The position numbers and the translations under genes are program-made. A stretch of DNA of 64,000 nucleotides from Phalacrocorax aristotelis (taxonomy: Eukaryota > Chordata > Aves > Suliformes > Phalacrocoracidae): NCBI RefSeq assembly GCF_949628215.1, contig NC_134297.1:2294001-2358000 (forward strand), read 5' to 3'. The notes beneath the pieces were generated by a model. It had not been told where the DNA came from and ran no database searches. It was given only the letters and a program-made list of their open reading frames with translations. This document shows, piece after piece, positions 1 through 11,900 of the stretch; within the stretch, counting starts at the first letter, position 1; each line of letters opens with the position of its first letter.

Positions 1-1120
1 ATGTAAGTTACAAGTATAGGAATAGGAAAGTAACTTTGAAGAAAGTTTGAAAGAAATAAAGATTCAAGAAAGTGAAAAATACAAGTCCGGGATATGGTAT
101 TAAGAGCGCATCCCCAGTGTTAGAGCAGTGCCAAACTGATTTAAAAGCAACATCTTTTGCTTTTATCAGAAAGACACACCTGGCCACTGCCTTTTCCACC
201 TGATACCTCTTATCCCCATGCCTAATATTCCTTACCTCCTCCAGACCCCTTTCTGTCTATCATGCAAAGGTAAAAAGTCTGAAGAAGGCTGCAGTATGAG
301 TAGAGAAATAAAGCTGAACCCAAACTGCTGTGGGATACAGCTCATCAGAGCAGCAGCCCTTCAGCTTCAGTGACAGCAATTGCAGCAATTCTACCTTTGC
401 TATCACAGAGGGGAGCTCCATATAGGAACCCAAGAACAGAGCACTGCTATCCGGTCCGTCTCAGGGGATGTCTTCTTTTGTCCTAGCTTACAGGTGGTGT
501 TAGCATGGATGAAAGGTACATGACTGCCAGCCCCCAAAAGCAAGCTTTTTGTCCAGTCTTGCTCCTTCCCAAATACAGCCCATTGTTGCTCTGGAGATCG
601 TGTTTCCATACAGGGTTCAGTTCTTGGCTCTTTGGTGGCAGTAAGCATATTAAATGTGACCACGGCTAGTTATCTGAATTGATCTAAGAACAACAGGCTG
701 TTTTCTGTGTTAGTTAACAACTATTTTCTTCATGGGAAAACTGGATAGCTAGGGCAAGGCTGGATTGAAGCCTTATCCATTAGAAGCTCTGAACATATTA
801 ACAGCCTCCTGTGTCTTCAATACTCCAAAAACAAACTGCTCATCTTTGAGTGGCAGAGAAGGATATGGAACTGGCAACTACAGACCTTGAAAACTGTCTT
901 AATTTTCTCCATAAAATTCTAGCCTGGGTGCGTGGCTCTTGCTGAAGTAAAATTCATGAGTAAAACCTGAAGAAATAAACACTTGAGAAAAATTTGCAAT
1001 TCAAATACAGTTGATTTCTGTATAACAACCCCACGCTCTCTTTACCAAACCACTAGAGATCATGCAACGAGAAACTATTTCCAGGGAAGAAGAAAATATT
1101 TGTTTCTTTTCCAAAGGAGA

Positions 1121-1126
1121 TTTATT
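1121..1126 (-). terminator. DIXDC1: Candidate DIXDC1 poly(A) signal, distal
   Basis: A minus-strand AATAAA about 1.8 kb after the stop, preceded by a G run on the minus strand. Use is not shown. Confidence 0.35.
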
Positions 1127-1882
1127 CCCCCCCTGTAGCCCATTGATGAACTTGTTCATTGAGGAACTCTTCTACTGCTGTTTGTAAGGAGAAAGTCACC
1201 ATAACCAATTGTCCAGAACAGGAGGTATGTTGAGTTGTGCCAATGTGGCACAGTGCCACGTAAGAGCCTCGAGTTACTTCCTGGACAGCGAAGCAGTGAG
1301 AAAATAAATAATATCCTTGGTGCCTATCAAAGCTGGCAAAAATATAAAACCCAGTAGGAACTAGCTGGATTTCCATAGTAAAATCAAGTTATGAGCCCAG
1401 TGCTGTGTTAACAGGAGACAATACAAAACATCTCAGCATCCACTAGAAAATGCGTAAAACACAGTATAATGCGTGCAGAAATATACAGAAAGTACTTGCA
1501 CTAGTATAAAAATATCCACAGTCCTCAGACAAATGTAAACCGGTACAAAATAATTCCAGGAACAGGAACATGTTTTCAAAAGGACATGTTAATATAAAAC
1601 AGTAAAACCAGGTTCACCCTCTCAGGTTCAGCCTCACGCACAGCACAGACACACAGGTAGTCCACGGAAGGGCGACATGTACCAAGAATGAGTAGAGCCT
1701 TGACTTGCTGTTTGACCTTGACAGTGTCTGCTGCACATCGCAGCCAGCACTCTGGAAGTACAGCTGACTGGCAGCAGAAGGGCAGAGACAGGCAATGCAG
1801 AAACAAACAAACAAATCCCATAAAACAAAAAAGAAAAACCCATCCTAAAGGATTTTAGGGCTTGTTCTTTCCCAAGCAGTCA

Positions 1883-1888
1883 TTTATT
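1883..1888 (-). terminator. DIXDC1: Candidate DIXDC1 poly(A) signal, proximal
   Basis: A minus-strand AATAAA about 1.0 kb after the DIXDC1 stop. Use is not shown. Confidence 0.35.
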
Positions 1889-2895
1889 TCCTGATCCTTC
1901 AGGCATACCAGGAACTGGTGGTGTAACTGACGGGATTTATCCTGCTGGTGTGGCTAAGTGTTTGGTGGCCCTGATAATGAATGGACAGCAGCACACAGTG
2001 ATGCCTGTGCACAGGAGGTGACTAACTGTCTGCCTTGCTGAAAGAGGAGAGGGCAGGAGTGCAGGGAAAGAGGCTCAGCAAGGAGAGGGGTTGTAAGTAC
2101 CTCAGGAAATCAGCTGATTTCAGCTCCCCCACAAATGAAATCCTTCAGCAAATAAGCAAGCACCAAGATCCCACAGTCCCCATGGCAACCAAGCAAACCC
2201 AGAGGGCCTCAGAAGTGAGTACAGCTTTGCAGAGAAAGTGGGAAAAGCAGGCCTAGGAAATGGAAGTCTGAGTTTGGGAGAAAGGGAGCTTTGCCAAGCT
2301 GGTGATCTTTGCTTTAGAACATGCGTAAAACCTCCAGAAGGCTATCTTCCCTCCCCAGGTCAGATTTCTATACTGTCATTCTGGAATGTCCAGAAAGTTC
2401 ACTCTGCTCCTGCAACACGTACAAGTCCAGGACCAAAGTTGGTCACACCTTCAGCTCGCATAATCTGGTGGCTTCTTCTGACTCATGAAGGCAAAGCTTC
2501 ACATTTTTGCCATCAGTGTAGATTTATGTAATACTACCTACAAGAAACCAAACTTGAAATGCCCAGATCACAGTCTGCAGCACATATTGCAGGAATGAAG
2601 AAGGGGAAGGGAACAATGCATCATTAAGGCCTTCAGGGCTTAGCTGACGGGACAAAGCAAGGTGTTTCTTTCCCACAGACCTGTCATTTCAGTCTCGGAA
2701 CACTGTCCGCGTTTGGCCACGGAAAGTCAGATGCCAGGCATCCGTGCATACAACACACATTACCCGTCGTTTGCAGAGAAGCCCTCTTTTTTGGCAGCTT
2801 AAATTGGACTCCTTCCAGCACACATGCTTTTTGGTCATTCTTTGAGCTAAGCAGCCAGTTACAGGTTTCCATAGTGACAAGACTTAAAAGCTTGA

Positions 2896-2976
2896 TTAAT
2901 TCTCCCCATGGTCTTCTTCCACCCAGGCCACAATTTTCCCCTCCCAACCAGGAATGATGTCATCATCATGGAACAC
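2896..2976 (-). CDS. DIXDC1: DIXDC1 coding exon 20 with stop codon
   Basis: Reads [20 protein letters not shown], then EDHGEN and TAA, the same C-terminus as human. Acceptor is TTTGTAG. The 3' UTR follows below 2896. Confidence 0.96.
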   Translation of the reverse strand: MFHDDDIIPGWEGKIVAWVEEDHGEN

Positions 2977-5900
2977 CTACAAAGAAAAAAAAAGTCAGTC
3001 CAGTCATTTCTGGAGTCTGGACACCACTTTTCTACAGTGCCAGTAGCATAAGAGGCAGGCATCAAGTCAGAGATCCCAGCTCAGATTTCACTACGCAGCC
3101 CAGAGAACATGCACTTCATCCATCATTCACATGTCTGAGTAAACTCTTGAGGTTTTAGGTAAAAAAAACCACAGATTAGGCCCTTTCTTTAACCAGTAAC
3201 CATCAAGATTATTATTGGCATGTTCTTGACAGGAAAGGGAAAATAGAGACAGGAAACATGCCTTTTTTGATTTACTCTACAATCTCCAGCTGTTTCTGCA
3301 GAACAAGTACCTTGTCAGCTGACTGCTCCCCAAGAGGGTAACCCTTTGCACTTGTCTTAATCTGTGAAACAGGAACTATCCCAATAACCTTTAATGAATC
3401 CAATCCACGCCAACATAAACAAACAAGGCTGTAATGGAGTACACAAAGGAAAAGATGCCACAAAGTTATCTCTGAAAAACCTTTAAAGAGAAAGTAGGAG
3501 AATGTTTTCTGGATAAACCACATTTGCATTAAATGTGTCTCAGGTTGCAGCAGGTTTTATAAAGCCACTTGAAAGGCTTCAAGTATAGTCCTGGTTTTTG
3601 CCCAGTGTCCCAGCTCTGTAACAGACTGTCTTTGCCAATAGCAAGCTCTTTGCGCAAGGGGCTTTGTAGCCCCCAGGCAACTGAATCACATTCATGTAAT
3701 TGCTATGGCTGGGGATGAAAACATCCCATTTTAGGACCTTACAAGAGGAGCTTAATCTGCAGTTGTGAAAACAGACCGTCTGTTCGGGAGCAAGTTCCAA
3801 GATTTCATTAGTTTAGAAGTAAGGAGACCACAGTCTCCAGGGTTGTGTGGTAAGACAGAACCCAAAGCAGCTGATTGCTAAATTCCACCCTTACCTCCTC
3901 CTTGACTGTGCCAAATTCTGGATCCAGGGCTTTGAAGTGGTACCGGTGGGTTCCTTCACGATCAATAGCTACCTTAAAATCCTTCAGAGTCACTTCCCCT
4001 AACCTGCAAGGGAAGAGTTCGACACTACTGCATGGTATGCCATTACTGGATTTAGCTCAAGTGTTACTATATGGCGTGCAGAGACACAGTTCAAGTCTAG
4101 CTAGGCATGAGGCACCATGGCCACAGGGATTTGAAGAGTGTGCCCCTCCAAGAACACACCTGTCAACCCCAAGGTCCTCTTCAGAGGAAGAACTGCCTTC
4201 TGATTTACTAAGAACCACCTCAGAACAGCCTCCATTGCACTGACCACCATAGTTGTTTTCACAGAGCATCCTGCACTACATGCCACAATAAAACTGCTTG
4301 GCTCCTTTCTCTTGCTCTTGGAAGTTAATAAGAGAGAGGTGAATCTCTTAGGGCTCTAAAACAAATGCATCAGCTAGGGGACTGCTTTAGGCAATTTTCC
4401 ACAGACAATGTTATGAAATCCAACACCTAAGTTATTGCACAGCAAACCTGTGCTAGTGGTGACCATATCTGCACATCAGACTAATGCATTAAGGGAAACA
4501 AGCACCTCCCACATCAATGTCAGCAGTGTCAGCCAGACCTCACCTCTTTGGTATGTTGACCATGAAAGGTGTGAGGGAGCGGTCAGTGAAGTACAACACT
4601 TTGGTGCAGGCACTGGTGCTCATCACCGGTGTGCTGTGAGAATGAGGCAGTTCTGCAAAACAAAAGGAGCACAATCACTGGGGAACAACAGCCTGTCTCC
4701 TGCCACAACAGAAGACAAAAGGGGTGGTCTCATCAAATTTGCCATCACAGCAGAGAATCTGGTGAGGGGAAGAGAGTCTTATGAGAGTGGCTAATCACCC
4801 CTGTTGGGAAGGACCAGGTATTGCCCTGCTTACTGGAAAACTTTGCATTTTAAGGTAGGGTCACCATCCAACTGTGTTAGCATGGAAGATTTGCCTAGCA
4901 CCATCCTCCAGGATTACTTTCCCATCCACAGAAGGGCTTGCTGCCACCATCTACTCCACCAATGCTCTATTCACTACCTGAACAGTGACAGGAGAACCTT
5001 TCTGTAGAAGAAAATTACCGTATCAGTACCAAAGCACAACATCAAGGCAAAAGGTTACCTGTCTCCTCCCCATCTTCCCATTCTAGTTGGCCAGATGGGT
5101 GTCTGTGCATGGATTTTTCTTTGCTCATTTTTGCTTCCCTCTCTCTGGTTACTGCCTTGTTTCCCATTTCCCTGCAATGCGCTGTGCCAAAAGCTGAAGC
5201 ACAGGAAGGTTCACAGTGAGTGACTCTACAGTTTTAAGATTCCTACCATGCAGAAAATATTATAGAGACCCATTCCAAGGCTTCCTAATTTAAGAAGTCT
5301 TTGGAGCCACCTCTTAGAGGTCTTTACACCCAAGGCATTCTACACTTGTGGCTGCACAACTCAATTTCCCTGCTGCAGTGGAGGGGGATGCAGTCTGCTA
5401 AAGGGACAGGTACCGTCTGCACGCAGAAAACGCATGACCCTGGCTGGTCTGAAAACTGCAGTTTATGGGAGAGGAGGAAGAACCCAGCAAATCCTCCCCA
5501 CAACCCACTTCAGGCTTCTGAGTTCCTCTCCTACATTCCTCTGCATCTTGTACTTTCAGGTTACCCTGCAGCTGGACCCAGCTACAATGCAACTGAAAGG
5601 TGGGGGGGCCTCTGTCTTTCCCCAGTATCTACGATCCCCTATAACGTCACAGGCTTTCTAGGTGACATTTACAACCAACATAGCCTTCATTGACAACCAA
5701 AAATAGCCTTCATGATGAAAAGCAAACGTGAAGCTTCTGAGGCTAGAGCCAGGAAGCATGGTGTCAGAAAGGGCTGTGCGTATATGAAGGGAGCTAGACT
5801 CTGCGGGAGGAACAGGGGAGGAAGCAACTGAACAGTTGTCTGTGTCCACTAGGTGGTGCAAACCAGCAGGAAAGCTAACATAACATATTATTTCCCACTC

Positions 5901-8900
5901 ATCCCAAGGGTAATTGTCATAGTTACACTGCAGTACTACCGAAGTGGCCCAGACCGACCCTCACTGTGATAGTGCTTTACAGACAAGCAGCCATAGGTTG
6001 TCTCTGCCCTCTTTCCTTTGCAGTGAAGTTTAATCTGTACAGCAAATAACTAAAGGGAGGAAAGCAAGCTCTGGTAAAGGGAATAAGAAGCTGGAGGTGG
6101 CAGATTCCAAAGGGGATGCTATACCCTGGACTCTGGCCAGGAAACCTGAGCAGTTAATTTGACAGTGGGAGGGCAGGAGCTGAAAGGCACTTACTGGATT
6201 TGGGAGGCCAGGAGTCTCTACACTCATCTGTTGTTCTGCTTGCCGGTGATTTCCCCCAGATCTAGGGTGCAAAGCCAAAAGAGTGAGAACAAAGTGTCAC
6301 TTCCTAGTTAGAGCTCTCATTGCTGATTTACTTTGGATCATGTGTGAGGGGCAGAATTTAAAAGCCAAGTGTTCTAGGAGGCCATTACCCTTCTCTCTTG
6401 CCTCTTCTGTGTTTCCATGCGGTACAGCCGTTCCATCAGGCTGGAGATGCCCTGCTCCAGGCTGTCAATGGTGTGGTGCTGTGGATCATGGCCACTGAAA
6501 CTGTTCCTGAGGCTGCGAAGGGCATCACGAACCAACTGCAAGTCATTTGTCTGCCCAAGAGACCACAAGTCAGTCAGACTAACTCCAGGCTGCTTTCTTC
6601 GCATCTAAAGCCACAGGTCTTAGAAAAAAGAAATATCTTTTAACAGGATAATAGGTTCCGGAATATGTGGAGCCCTCATCTGCATCTGGCTGAGAAAATA
6701 TCCCTGAGGTGCACTTACCCCTCGGTGGACTGTGGGAGCAGCTCCTTTTCCTGCTGACTGGAGGAAGCCATTGCTCTGAGCACTATGAGCACTGTAAGCC
6801 ATCACCTGTTCAGGGGAAGATGCATGTGCCGCTAGGAATATAAGTGTTAGAACCTCCCCAAAGATCCCAATTTGCTACCTTCAGAATTATGAGAGGACAT
6901 AAAAACTTTCCACATCAGTGATATAACTCATCTTCTACCAAGTAAATACAGGCAGTCCTATAGGTCAGAATACAAACATGATTCCTCACATACAGGTGCA
7001 GAAAGAGGCAGACAGGAAGGTCAGAGGGGTCTGCAAGCTCTTGTGAGCACAATGTTCAAGTGGCACTAGGCAGGGACAGATACTGGGGCTGGCACTCTTT
7101 CCACCAAGACAGTTCCAAGTGCTCAATAACAGGGTCAACAGGAAAATGAGATAAGAAGCTATGCCCTAGTCTAACCCATTAGTCAGAGTCAGGGCTGAAG
7201 CTAGAAGCCAAGAATCTCTGGCTTCCACTCACTCCCGTTTCATCCCTTAGGATTTTGATACAAGAGGCTAAGCCAGAGTGCTCACTGCTGAGAGCTCTGG
7301 TAAGCTGGATGCTTTGTGGAGTCTCGCTGCCTTGGTTAGGGCACCGACAATGAGATTGCAAAGCCAGGCCTCTCTGGGATGAAGTGGATGATTTCGGAGA
7401 TAGGTGGCTAGAAGGTGCTGGACAGAAACATCACACCAATAGTCATGTATAGACCAAGGCTTCCCATACCTCTTCAGCTTCTCTCTTCATGCAGTGAGCT
7501 AGCAGGGCCTCTTTGTGCTCCAGCTCCCGCTCCAAGTCCACCTGTGAGGGGAGTAGAAGAATCAGCACAAACTGAGCCACTAAAGTAAGAGCCACCTCTC
7601 AGGGCCTCAGTGCAGCCCACCTGCTCCATACCTGTTGGTAGCTGGCCTCAGAAAGCTGCCTAAGCATTTCATCCAGTTTGGTCTGATGCTGCTGTAAGTG
7701 CCGATCCTTCTGGCCCAGCTCTTTCTGCAACATGGTAATCAGGAGAATCAACAGGGCAGTGAGTAAGGCTCACTATCATCTTCCCATGGCAGGAAAGGTT
7801 ATATTGTCTGCCTGGACCAGGTTCCTCTACAGGCTGACTTACACAATGCATGTACTTCTAGCTAGATGTTAGAACTCAGTGTCAAAGCTTTTTTTGAAAA
7901 GATGGGTCAGGTTATTGTTGCCTGGGATCCCCTTGACAAGAAGAGATCCACTACTGAGGCCAGACAACTGTCCCAGAGAAAACAGATTCCTGAGGGATCA
8001 GTGGACAATCAGGTGACCCAACCTAACCTGACAGGTTTCTGCACAAGTGTTAGATACTCAGCAAGCCATCACAGAAAAACTATGACAATTAAAGATCTAC
8101 TATAAAAAGCTGTGGGCAGAACACAAAACATCTGATCCCCCCATCTCATTACAAACATCCATGGCTATCACAACTGATTAACTATCCACAGTGCCATTCC
8201 TAGAGGTGACTGCAGTCATGCTCCAAAAACAGAAGAACCACCAGATGCTGCCCCCAGCAAAGCCTCCAGTGAAGGGAGATTCCATTACTTTGTATTCTGC
8301 CAGTAGCCGGTTTCTCTCTTCAACCTTCCTCTGAAGGTCAACCTGCAGAAATCATAGAATCATTAACGTTGGAAAGACCTCTAAGATCATCAAGTCCAAC
8401 CGTCAACCCAATGCTACCATCCCTCCTAAACCATGCCCTGAAGTGCCACGTCTACACATTTTTTTTTTAACACCTCCAGGGATGGTGACTCCACCACCTC
8501 TCTGGGCAGCCTGTGCCAATGCCTGTCCACTCTTCCAGTGAAGACGTTTTTCCTAAAATCCAATCTAAGCTTCCCCCAATGCAACTTGAGGCTATTTCCT
8601 CTCATCCTGTCACAAGTTACCAAGAACACCAACAGCAACCTGGCTTGCATCAGCAATAGTGTAGCCAGCAGGATTAGGGAAGTGATTGTGGCCCTGTGCT
8701 CGGCACTGGTGAGGCCGCACCTCAAATGCTGGGTTCAGTTTTGTGCTCCTCAGTACAAGAAGGACATTGAGGTGCTGGAGTGTGTCCAGAGAAGGGCAAC
8801 GAAGCTGGGGAAGGGTCTGGAGAACAAGTCTAATGAGGAACAGCTAAGGGAATTAGGGATTGTTTAGCCTGGAGGAGGCTGAGGGGAGACCTTATCGCTC

Positions 8901-11900
8901 TCTACAACTCCCTGAAAGGAGGTTGTAGCAAGGTGGGTGTTAGTCTCTTTTCCCAAGTAACACGTACGTGTGAGGTAGGTATTCCTGGAGAGTTGGCAAC
9001 AACCTCTTTGCCCCTTGTGCTAAAGGGTGACCTGAGACCAAATATCTGCACAGTTCAAGGGAGCTGGTGTCTAAGGGTGGCAACCTTTTGGACAGGACAG
9101 TTCCTTCCTTGCCCTTCTCTGGCGAGACGCTGTACCTGGCATCTCCACCTGTCAAAGTGCACTTGCTAACCCAGGGAGCACAATGAGGAAGGAGGCATTC
9201 AACTGTACTGAAAACATAATGGGAAGCCCCTTCCTGTTTCAGTTGAAGGTCTCAGAGGACAGGAAGTGGTAGTGAAGAACGGGAAACTCCAGCGAGTCTC
9301 ACAGATGGCTAGTAGACTGTGTGCAGTTTTTACTATGCAGAGACCTTTGACTGGTCGTTCACTATCCCACGATCCCAAGAACTCTGCTGCAACCACCAAC
9401 TCCACCCTGAGGCTGCTGGAGCCCTCAGGGCCACCAAACTCCTAAAATAATCTAACCCTCAGCAGCACAGTGACTCACGTTCTGATTGTGTAATTCCTCC
9501 TTGTCCATGTTTGCTCTCAGCAGTTCCTGCTTTAGCTGAAGAACTGAAGCATCCTGTTGAATCAGTCTTTGCTGTAAAGCATCCTAGGAAAAGATGTTAT
9601 CTGTAGGAAGGTGCAAGGCAGAGGCAGAGACCCTTCCCTGGGAAGTGAGTGACCTAGACCAGTGGCCATAACACAGTGGGGCCACTCACAGGGCTGAAGT
9701 GTTGCCAAGGGCCCAAGAGAGCAGGAGGTATATACACATCTGCCCAATGGGCTTTTAGCCCTTCTGCCTTTCTCTTACCCAAAAGTGATTTCCCTGTCAA
9801 CATTCTAGCCATCTGGGACAGAGAGATTTCTGTGCTTCTACCTGAACTTCCTGCTCCAGAAGTGTCCTGACAATTTGCTCTTATGGAAGAAAACAGCAGT
9901 GTCTTTGGAGGGTCTTTTCAGTGGCCTACGGCTAATGTCTCCCGCCATGTGTCTGCAGCATCCAGAGGGCAGAAAGAGGCCACCACCAGCCAAGGACACA
10001 AGGAAACCTAAGCTCTCAGTGTGACCTAGTTGTGCAATAAAATCCTCCCTGAAGAGGCCAAAGTCAGGACTAATTCTGTGCCTTTCACTCAGTGTTATCC
10101 AGAAGCCGAAAGCTCTACCTTGGACAGCTACTGCTGTTTCTTCCGTCACAGGAGCCTGACAGGCAGCTCTAAATATAACTCTGCTCAGGAGTAGATTAAT
10201 AGTTTTCAGAACTCCAGAGGGACAAACTGAGCAAACAGGAGCCAAAGTTGTGAAAAATGCTGCAGCTGAAGAGGACAAGGATATCCCCATGCTCTATTCT
10301 CTCTGCTGCCAAGAATGAGTTCACTGGGCCAACCCTACTGTGTGTACCCCAAGATGGGGGGCGGGGAGGGGGAAGCATGCCAAGCAGGCATCCTGTACCT
10401 CATATTTTGTTTAGGGGAAACAGACAATAAAGAGGACATTTGACCTCAATCCTACAGACAGAAACAGAACCCAGGAGACCTAACTCCTTGTGCCTGCCTT
10501 AACTGCTGTCCCTCCCCAGAGCCAGAAACAGACCATAGGATCCCCCACCTCCAAGTCCCCTAATACAATTCCCTCCACAATCTGAGATTCCTCAGAGGTG
10601 TATGGCTGCCACTGGCCCTACTCATGAGCTGCAGCAAACTCTAAAGCTTTTACTATTTATATTTGATGAAGTGCCCCTTTCCTCACCTTTATTCCCTGTA
10701 GGTTTCGAGCTTCTTGTTTGTATTTCAATAACTCTTTCTGTAAATTCAACACAGTTTGATTAAATGGCATCTTGTCACTCCTTCAGAATCAAACAAAGTC
10801 AGTGCTCTCTGTCCCCAGACACCTGCTTCAGAAGAAAGCACATCCTACCTTTTCCCACAGATCAAAGAGTATGTCAGGCCCTGAGCCATTTTGATGAGTT
10901 ATAAACATGGCAAAACAGTTGAGCAGCTCCCTAAGCCCCTGCTATTAAAGCCATGAGAGAAAAAGATTGCCTACTCCCCCAGGTCTGTCCTTCAGGGCTA
11001 TGTCAAATACTTCTCTCCCAGCATCAGAACTGGTCCTGGAGCCAGCACCAGCAGAAAGCTGAACTAAGGCAGGCTTGACAAAGCAGGTTCTTAGCTGCAT
11101 TTATTTCCTACTTGAAAGATTGTTTATATTCAGACATGGTTACAAACTTAAGAGCTGCCCTGGATAAAGTTTTAAGAAGCTAGTACAACCTGGATCTCTC
11201 CAGCTTTAGGAGCATAGAGGGAAAAAAAAATCTGTTTCAGGGGTCATTTAAATTCCAGTAATATTTAGATATTTGTTTTACCAACAACTGACTTTACTAA
11301 CATTGGCATGAGGCAGAATACGGGAACAGAATTGGAGCCCTACCACAATATATCCCCCATGCCATCTGTTGTCTTCTCCACTCCCCGCTCACCTCCCCCC
11401 CCCAAAATAACCAAATAGAGCAGAGTCTGCAAAGATGTCTTGATCCAAAACCTCTCTTTCCCTTTCATCTGCCTCCCTCTAACCTTTAGGTCTTGATTTT
11501 CTTCCACACTTTGGTCCAGGCGACTTCGGATTATGATCTGAATGTAAAATACCATGGTTACTCTTGTGCAAGACACCTGCCTGTGGCAGAAGAGTGCAAA
11601 GGACATCTTGATCAGAAAAACGTAGGTACAGCAATGTGCTCACCAGCTGCTCTTCGTGGCAGGCTCCATGTTCACAGAGTTCAAAGGACCCTTCCTGCTC
11701 ATCCTCAGGTAAAGACCCATTGAGCAACAAAGCCTGGAAAGATGAAGAAAAAAATCTCCTCTTCAGGGGTTTCAAAGGAAAGTACGCTAGCTGCCGCTCT
11801 GGCACACAGTCATTCATATCAAGTGTCCTAACAGTTTCATTTTCCATTTCTCCTTATTCCCCTCAAAAATTAGTAGAATTTTTGAGGAATTAACAAGATG

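Larger units (their letters stand above)
1..2895 (-). other. DIXDC1: DIXDC1 3' UTR and downstream flank
   Basis: No coding sequence was recognised here. Minus-strand AATAAA hexamers lie at 1883-1888 and 1121-1126, so a DIXDC1 3' UTR of about 1.0 or 1.8 kb is possible. In human the next gene in this direction is DLAT, which is not reached here. Confidence 0.5.

Noticed and set aside
8426-8867. Open frames of 99 and 109 codons near DIXDC1 exon 12
   Set aside because: They lie inside the CR1 LINE and are fragments of it or antisense to it, not host genes.
10350-10375. G-rich run in a DIXDC1 intron as a quadruplex
   Set aside because: Short, isolated and intronic, with no nearby regulatory context.
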